19,870 nt of DNA from JAJDBU01 sp046756925 (lineage in GTDB: Bacteria; Nitrospirota; Nitrospiria; SBBL01; JAADHI01): assembly GCA_046756925.1 (NCBI GenBank), contig JBHHXH010000056.1, positions 1 through 19,870 on the forward strand, in the 5' to 3' direction. Shown piece after piece: positions 15,642 through 19,870 of the stretch. The notes below the pieces were generated by a model. That model searched no databases and was not told the origin of the DNA. It was given only the letters and a program-made list of their open reading frames with translations. The translations under genes were made by a program, and so were the position numbers. Every line of letters starts with the position of its first letter. Positions within the stretch are counted from its first letter, which is position 1.

Positions 15642-16460
15642 ATGTTTCATGGATTCAAGGTGGAATCTTTTCAAATCGAGAAGGGAGACTTTTTTATCGT
15701 TGCCGGTCCTTGCGTGATCGAAGGGAGGGATTTCGTCTTAAAAACAGCCGAAAAAATTGTGAAGGTCGCCAAGAACCATCAATTCCCATTGATTTTTAAA
15801 TCGTCATACGATAAGGCGAACCGAACGTCCATTGCCTCCTACCGGGGGCTCGGAATGGAAGAAGGGTTGGATATATTAAGTGCCGTCCGGTCGGAGATTG
15901 GGCTTCCGCTGCTTTCCGATGTGCATAGCGAGCGGGAGGTGAAGTCGGCCGGGGAGGTCCTGGACGTGCTGCAGATCCCCGCCTTTTTGTGCAGACAGAC
16001 GGACCTTCTCATTGCCGCTGGAAAAACAGGAAAAATCGTCAATGTGAAAAAGGGGCAGTTTATGGCTCCTTGGGACATGCGGCATTCCGTCGAAAAAGTA
16101 AAATCCACCGGCAACGAAAGCATCTTTTTAACGGAACGGGGAAGCTGTTTTGGATATAACAACTTGGTCAGCGACATGCGGTCCCTGACGATTATGCGTC
16201 AATGGGGATATCCGGTGATCTTCGATGCCACTCACAGCGTACAGCTTCCGGGTGGGAAGGGCCATGCCTCCGGCGGTCAACGCGAGTTTGTCATGCCGCT
16301 ATCGCGCGCTGCGGTCGGCGCAGGTTGTGACGGCCTTTTCTTGGAGGTGCATCCGAGTCCGGACCAAGCGCCTTCCGATGGCCCCAATATGATCGATTTA
16401 GAATCTTTGGACAAACTCCTTTCTCAGATCAGGAGAATGCTGTCCGTATTGGAACAATGA
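15642..16460 (+). CDS. kdsA: 3-deoxy-8-phosphooctulonate (Kdo8P) synthase, metal-dependent type
   Basis: KdsA condenses phosphoenolpyruvate with arabinose 5-phosphate to Kdo 8-phosphate in the cytosol. The 272-residue protein is full length. Cys24 in AGPCVIE, with His198 in DATHS, Glu235 in FLEVHP and Asp246 in SDGPN, supplies the four metal ligands of the metal-dependent class, as in Aquifex; the metal-independent E. coli type has Asn at the Cys position. Substrate-binding signatures KSSYDKANRTS and GHASGGQ are present. The start is ATG 15642; only a loosely spaced GGTGG is upstream, so it may rely on readthrough translation from pyrG. It sits between pyrG and kdsD, in one pathway unit. Confidence 0.97.
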   Translation: MFHGFKVESFQIEKGDFFIVAGPCVIEGRDFVLKTAEKIVKVAKNHQFPLIFKSSYDKANRTSIASYRGLGMEEGLDILSAVRSEIGLPLLSDVHSEREVKSAGEVLDVLQIPAFLCRQTDLLIAAGKTGKIVNVKKGQFMAPWDMRHSVEKVKSTGNESIFLTERGSCFGYNNLVSDMRSLTIMRQWGYPVIFDATHSVQLPGGKGHASGGQREFVMPLSRAAVGAGCDGLFLEVHPSPDQAPSDGPNMIDLESLDKLLSQIRRMLSVLEQ

Positions 16461-16495
16461 GTTTCGTTTTATTCAAAGGACATTGAACCGAAGCG

Positions 16496-17476
16496 ATGAT
16501 GGTCGGCGTATTGGAAGAAGGGATTCGGGTGCTGAAGATTGAAGCGGAAGCCATTTCTTCGCTCATCGATCGTATCGATCAGCGTTTCGAGGAAGCCATC
16601 GAACTTTGTTATGCCTGCCGTGGACGGGTGGTGGTTATCGGTATGGGCAAATCCGGCTTGATCGGGAAGAAAATAAGCGCGACACTGGCCAGCACCGGCA
16701 CGCCCGCTTTTTTTCTGCATCCTTCGGAGGGTATTCATGGCGACCTTGGGATGATTTCAAAAGACGATATCGCCATCACCATTTCCAACAGCGGCGAAAC
16801 CGAAGAAATTCTCCGCATTCTACCCTCTCTCAAAAGACAGGGTTTGAAGATTATTACCTTGACGGGAAATATGGCGTCATCCCTTGCCAAGAGCAGTGAC
16901 GTGGTACTGGACGTTTCCGTTCGAGAAGAGGCCTGTTCGTTGGGTTTGGCACCGACGGCCAGCACCACCGCAGCCCTCGCAATGGGAGATGCGATTGCGG
17001 TCGCGCTGCTTCAAAAAAAGGGGTTTCGGAGGGAAGATTTTGCCTCGTTTCATCCGGGAGGTGCCTTGGGGCGAACCCTGCTCCTGAAGGTGCGGGATGT
17101 CATGCACGAGGGAGTGCACATTCCGACCGTGGCCGAAGAGATGCCGATAAAGGAAGTGGTCATCGAAATGACGGCGAAGAAACTGGGGATGACGATTGTT
17201 TTAAATGAGGAAGGCGCCGTCTCGGGTATCATTACCGATGGAGATTTAAGGCGGCTGATCAGAACGATCGATCGAGATGAGCGCGAAGTCTTCTCATGCC
17301 CTGCGCGGGAGGTGATGAGCCTTCATCCGAAAACGATTCAATCGGAAGCCCTCGCCGCCAAGGCCTTACAGTTGATGGAAACGCATGCGATCACAGCCCT
17401 CATCGCAGTGGATGAGAAGGATCGTGTGCAAGGGGTAGTACACCTTCATGATTTGCTTAAAAAAAAGGTGGCATAG
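16496..17476 (+). CDS. kdsD: arabinose-5-phosphate isomerase
   Basis: KdsD (KpsF/GutQ family) converts ribulose 5-phosphate to arabinose 5-phosphate, the KdsA substrate. The 326-residue protein has an N-terminal SIS sugar-isomerase domain, about 35-170, with GMGKSG at 49-54, SNSGET at 97-102 and His186 in SFHPGGALGR. Two CBS domains follow, about 200-322, which in other proteins bind nucleotides and may regulate activity. The start is ATG 16496 with an adjacent ATG at 16499; the ribosome binding site is weak, with AAAGGA 13 nt upstream. It lies 35 nt after kdsA, and its TAG abuts the kdsC ATG. Confidence 0.97.
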   Translation: MMVGVLEEGIRVLKIEAEAISSLIDRIDQRFEEAIELCYACRGRVVVIGMGKSGLIGKKISATLASTGTPAFFLHPSEGIHGDLGMISKDDIAITISNSGETEEILRILPSLKRQGLKIITLTGNMASSLAKSSDVVLDVSVREEACSLGLAPTASTTAALAMGDAIAVALLQKKGFRREDFASFHPGGALGRTLLLKVRDVMHEGVHIPTVAEEMPIKEVVIEMTAKKLGMTIVLNEEGAVSGIITDGDLRRLIRTIDRDEREVFSCPAREVMSLHPKTIQSEALAAKALQLMETHAITALIAVDEKDRVQGVVHLHDLLKKKVA

Positions 17477-18013
17477 ATGGTCTTCCCTCAGGACATTTCA
17501 GAATCGCTATTGGAAAAAGCAAAGCAGATCCGATACGTGCTTTTGGATGTCGACGGCGTGATGACCAACGGACTACTGTTTTTCGATGAAGCGGGCGGGG
17601 AAATAAAAGTGTTTTCCATATATGATGGCTTGGGTATCTCTCTCCTGCATAAAGCGGGGATCGGCGTCGGGATCATCTCCGGACGAAGCTCTCCCATCGT
17701 GGCACGGCGCGCGAAAGAGCTTCATGTCGAAGATCTCTATCAAGGTGTCGGGAATAAAGTGATTCCTTATAAGGAGATTCTAGAAAGAAGACACTTGGAT
17801 CGCCGGGCGGTTGCATTTATCGGTGACGATCTCATCGATCTTCCTCTTTTACGGAAGGTGGGGTTTCCTATTGCCGTCGCGAATGCCGTCGATGCCGTCA
17901 AGGGTGCGGCGGATTGGGTCACGCAACGAAAAGGGGGCGAGGGGGCGGTGAGAGAGGTGATCGATTTCATTCTTTCCGCACAGAAAGTCGAGGGAGAAGT
18001 GGGACCTATATGA
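17477..18013 (+). CDS. kdsC: Kdo 8-phosphate phosphatase
   Basis: KdsC hydrolyses Kdo 8-phosphate to Kdo. The 178-residue size fits the small C0-type HAD phosphatases, which lack a cap domain and work as tetramers. Motif I is LDVDGVMTNG with Asp24 and Asp26, motif II is ISGRSS near 68-72, and motif IV is GDDLIDLPL starting at 116. The start ATG directly follows the kdsD stop, with AGGTGG five nt before it. The stop overlaps the next start in ATGA. Gene order kdsA-kdsD-kdsC strongly supports the assignment. Confidence 0.96.
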   Translation: MVFPQDISESLLEKAKQIRYVLLDVDGVMTNGLLFFDEAGGEIKVFSIYDGLGISLLHKAGIGVGIISGRSSPIVARRAKELHVEDLYQGVGNKVIPYKEILERRHLDRRAVAFIGDDLIDLPLLRKVGFPIAVANAVDAVKGAADWVTQRKGGEGAVREVIDFILSAQKVEGEVGPI

Positions 18014-18933
18014 GGAAGTTAAAGCTCTCTAAAAAGATTACCCATGCGCTTCTGTTTTTTTCTTTAAGGACGGTGGCCTTTCTCTGCCGCTTTCTTCCCT
18101 GGCGGGTGGGGGTGCAATTCGGCGGATTGTTGGGCGTGCTTTCCTATTATTTGCTTCGCCGCGAAAGAAATCGATCGCTCGACAGTCTTCAAATCGCTTT
18201 TGGCGCGGGCATGTCCCGTCGGGAATTGAGGCTGATCGCCAAGAGAAATTTTTTTAATCTTGGGAAGGGTTTGATCGAAGTACTCAATCTCCAATACCTC
18301 AGTCACGATCGGCTTGAATCGCTGGTTTCCATCGAAGGAGAAGAATACCTAAGGGCTGCCCAGGATTCGGGTCGGGGATGCATACTGATTACCGGACATA
18401 TTGGAAACTGGGAGCTGATGGCCGCCGTTCTTTCCTTGCGCGGTTATCGGCTTCATGTCATTGCGGCACCGCTCTTGGATCCCCGGATCGACGAATGGAT
18501 CGTTCGTCTGCGCTCGGAATTCAATGTAGAGACCATTAGTCGAGGCAGTCCCTCTTCCTCTAGAAAAATTCTTGGGGTACTCCGGAAGAAAGAAGTGCTC
18601 GGTTTGTTAATCGATCAAGATACCAAGGTGGATGGGGTCTTTGTGAACTTTTTTAACAAAAAAGCCTATACGCCCGCAGGTGCGGCACAGCTTGCCTTAA
18701 GAAGCGAAGCAAGCACCCTGATGTGTTTCGTTACCCGGCTTTCGGGTGACCGTCATCGGATTACGATTGAAAAACCGATCGATCTTTTCAAGAGTGATTA
18801 CCGGGAAAAGGATATCGAAGTCAATACGGCGATGTTTACGGCCCGCATCGAAGAACATATCAAGCAATATCCGGATCAATGGGTTTGGATGCACCGCCGA
18901 TGGAAGACAAAGCAAGAGAACGGGCTCTCTTGA
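18010..18933 (+). CDS. lipid A biosynthesis late acyltransferase (LpxL/HtrB family)
   Basis: Enzymes of this family transfer a secondary acyl chain from acyl carrier protein to Kdo-lipid A at the inner membrane. The 307-residue product has a hydrophobic N-terminal anchor at about 11-49 and the catalytic H-x4-E motif in HIGNWE (His130, Glu135). It ends in the QWVWMHRRWK signature typical of the family. ATG 18010 overlaps the kdsC TGA by 4 bp, implying coupled translation; longer upstream starts would run inside kdsC. Placement after the Kdo genes fits, because E. coli LpxL acts on Kdo-containing lipid A. Whether it matches LpxL, LpxM or another member cannot be told, so I leave the symbol empty. 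Confidence 0.92.
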   Translation: MRKLKLSKKITHALLFFSLRTVAFLCRFLPWRVGVQFGGLLGVLSYYLLRRERNRSLDSLQIAFGAGMSRRELRLIAKRNFFNLGKGLIEVLNLQYLSHDRLESLVSIEGEEYLRAAQDSGRGCILITGHIGNWELMAAVLSLRGYRLHVIAAPLLDPRIDEWIVRLRSEFNVETISRGSPSSSRKILGVLRKKEVLGLLIDQDTKVDGVFVNFFNKKAYTPAGAAQLALRSEASTLMCFVTRLSGDRHRITIEKPIDLFKSDYREKDIEVNTAMFTARIEEHIKQYPDQWVWMHRRWKTKQENGLS

Positions 18934-19093
18934 AGGATGAAGCGGACTATTCCAGGACGACAGAGACCGCATGGAAAGCATTTTCATCGCCTGTCGTTCG
19001 AAGGTGTGTCTCAAAGGTTTTCTTGAACCCATAAACGTTATCTATAAAAAAAATTCTACACCCGCAGTGTTTTTTCTAGTGGGTCCAAATCGA

Positions 19094-19636
19094 ATGAACC
19101 TGCCGAATATTCTCACGACATTCAGAATTATGCTCATTCCGTTCTACATCGTTGTTTTTCAAAATATATCGTTCCGGAGTTCAGTGCTTGCCGCAGCCAT
19201 ATTCTTAGTCGCGGCACTGACGGATATTTTAGACGGCTATCTTGCCAGAGCGCGATTGGAAGTTACCAAGCTGGGGAAATTTCTGGACCCCATTGCGGAT
19301 AAGCTGTTGGTCGTCTCCGCTTTAATTCTCCTGGTTAGTCATCAAAGAGTGCCTGCCTGGCTTGTGATCGTGATCATTGGAAGGGAATTTGCCGTAACCG
19401 GTTTTCGAGCGATCGCCGCATCAGAAGGCGTCGTTATTTCGGCTGAGAATACCGGAAAGTATAAAATGATCTTCCAGACGATTTCCGTGATTATTTTGAC
19501 GATCGACTTCAAAGATCCGATCTTTCATAACATCGGTTTACTTTTACTGATGATTTCAATGATTCTCGCCGTTTTTTCCGCCTGCCAATATTTTTATAAA
19601 TTCGGGCGCACTATCAACCTTCTCGGAGCAAAATAA
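19094..19636 (+). CDS. pgsA: CDP-diacylglycerol-glycerol-3-phosphate phosphatidyltransferase
   Basis: PgsA makes phosphatidylglycerol phosphate from CDP-diacylglycerol and glycerol 3-phosphate, the committed step to phosphatidylglycerol. The 180-residue membrane protein opens with MNLPNILTTFRI, as family members usually do. It carries the full CDP-alcohol phosphotransferase motif: Asp47-Gly48, Ala51-Arg52, Gly61, Asp65 and Asp69. Several hydrophobic segments follow. I chose ATG 19094 because it starts the conserved N-terminus; an ATG at 18971 would add 41 residues with no family resemblance. Upstream only a distant GTGGG is seen. The 160-nt gap from the lpxL-like gene suggests it may also have its own promoter; none is convincing (TTGAAC and TATAAA are only 14 bp apart at 19023-19048). 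Confidence 0.95.
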   Translation: MNLPNILTTFRIMLIPFYIVVFQNISFRSSVLAAAIFLVAALTDILDGYLARARLEVTKLGKFLDPIADKLLVVSALILLVSHQRVPAWLVIVIIGREFAVTGFRAIAASEGVVISAENTGKYKMIFQTISVIILTIDFKDPIFHNIGLLLLMISMILAVFSACQYFYKFGRTINLLGAK

Positions 19637-19642
19637 TTGTGT

Positions 19643-19689
19643 AATGACATCCCAGGTGTTTTTGACCGCTTCCGGGACTGTCATTTTTT
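19643..19689 (+). terminator. intrinsic terminator after pgsA
   Basis: AATGACA-TCCC (19643-19653) pairs with GGGA-C-TGTCATT (19674-19685), leaving one bulged C, and an inner GGT/ACC can extend the stem. Six T residues follow (19684-19689). It lies seven nt after the pgsA stop and closes the envelope gene block. Confidence 0.8.
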
Positions 19690-19706
19690 GGATATCCGGC
19701 TATAAT
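19678..19706 (+). promoter_or_regulatory. possible promoter beyond the pgsA terminator
   Basis: A perfect TATAAT (19701-19706) has CTGTCA (4 of 6 consensus bases) 17 bp upstream, inside the descending arm of the terminator. Transcription would start near 19713 and read toward the putative transposase. AT-rich hexamers of this kind can occur by chance. Confidence 0.4.
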
Positions 19707-19744
19707 TATTGCATATAGTTGTGTGTGCGTCGGCAGCCTTTTAC

Positions 19745-19870
19745 GAGGAAACGGATTTGAATGCCCCGCCCGGGAGGGCGGGGATGAAAAATACGGTGCT
19801 GCTATAGGCAGCACAAGTATTATAGAATGGCGGGATGGTTACGAAGAGAGCCAGCCACTGTGTCTATGAT
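19745..19870 (+). mobile_element. putative left end of an IS200/IS605-family element (cut by window edge)
   Basis: Two strong hairpins precede a TnpA-like start. The first is perfect: CCCCGCCC (19764-19771), loop GGGA, GGGCGGGG (19776-19783). The second is GTGCTGC (19796-19802), 5-nt loop, GCAGCAC (19808-19814). IS200/IS605 elements carry subterminal hairpins rather than terminal inverted repeats and sit next to short target motifs. A TTAC at 19741-19744 ends 19 nt before the first hairpin, which is close to the IS608 arrangement as I remember it; I place the boundary there tentatively. No right end or full transposase is visible. Confidence 0.45.
19835..19870 (+). CDS. start of putative IS200/IS605 TnpA transposase (partial)
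   Basis: Twelve codons from ATG 19835 to the window edge read MVTKRASHCVYD. TnpA proteins of the IS200/IS605 family typically begin with a short basic stretch and then a (S/N)H-x-VY segment, followed by the YHLVW-type strand, which would lie just outside the window. An in-frame stop at 19823 leaves no other start. No good ribosome binding site is seen, and a hairpin ends 20 nt upstream, consistent with the weak translation known for IS200 transposases. The match rests on very few residues. Confidence 0.45.
   Translation, partial: MVTKRASHCVYD

Noticed and set aside
18934..19093. Small ORF between the lpxL-like gene and pgsA, and an extended pgsA N-terminus
   Set aside because: GAAGG directly abuts the small-ORF ATG, and the 41-residue extension has no family resemblance before the conserved pgsA start.
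19637..19870. tRNA, SRP RNA, 6S RNA or group II intron start
   Set aside because: The two hairpins do not form a cloverleaf or the conserved cores of these RNAs; a transposon end with a TnpA start explains the segment better.

Overview
This window looks like chromosomal sequence of a Gram-negative (diderm) bacterium of roughly 50% GC. The outer-membrane evidence is a Kdo/lipid A gene block (kdsA, kdsD, kdsC and an LpxL-type acyltransferase). Gene content and the order pyrG-kdsA-kdsD-kdsC recall Nitrospirota or the former Deltaproteobacteria, but nothing here fixes the taxon. Most of the window is ordinary core metabolism with compact spacing and clear ribosome binding sites.

Layout. (1) 1-198: a 21-bp tandem repeat that starts at the window edge, is open in one forward frame as a heptapeptide repeat, and may be the tail of a truncated gene. 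(2) 182-823, minus: a small membrane or exported protein with an HETGH zinc-protease-like motif. (3) 824-1352: a largely empty interval with one weak small-ORF candidate. (4) 1353-7311, minus: a gltB-gltD operon for NADPH glutamate synthase, preceded by a promoter and a short leader that can fold three competing hairpins around the Shine-Dalgarno site. (5) 7312-7701: the divergent control region, with promoters facing both ways. (6) 7702-10320, plus: a tight three-gene operon of a PP-loop tRNA-thiolation-like protein, a glyoxalase II-like metallo-beta-lactamase-fold hydrolase and a histone-deacetylase-like amidohydrolase. (7) 10340-12461, plus: a good sigma70-type promoter, an AT-rich leader and a GAF-GGDEF diguanylate cyclase with intact active and inhibitory sites. 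(8) 12454-13704, minus: serB, whose stop codon shares an 8-bp palindrome with the cyclase stop. (9) 13967-18933, plus: pyrG, kdsA, kdsD, kdsC and an lpxL-like gene. (10) 19094-19636: pgsA, closed by an intrinsic terminator. (11) 19637-19870: a promoter-like site, two strong hairpins and the first 12 codons of what looks like an IS200/IS605 TnpA transposase, so the window probably ends inside a mobile element.

How the genes fit together. PyrG makes CTP, which is needed to activate Kdo and to make CDP-diacylglycerol. KdsD, KdsA and KdsC make Kdo from ribulose 5-phosphate and phosphoenolpyruvate. The LpxL-like enzyme acylates Kdo-lipid A, and PgsA uses CDP-diacylglycerol for phosphatidylglycerol. 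This block therefore serves envelope building. GltBD and SerB serve nitrogen assimilation and serine synthesis.

I found no convincing undescribed multi-gene system. The points most worth a second look are the gltB leader, the heptapeptide repeat, the HETGH protein and the IS200/IS605-like left end.
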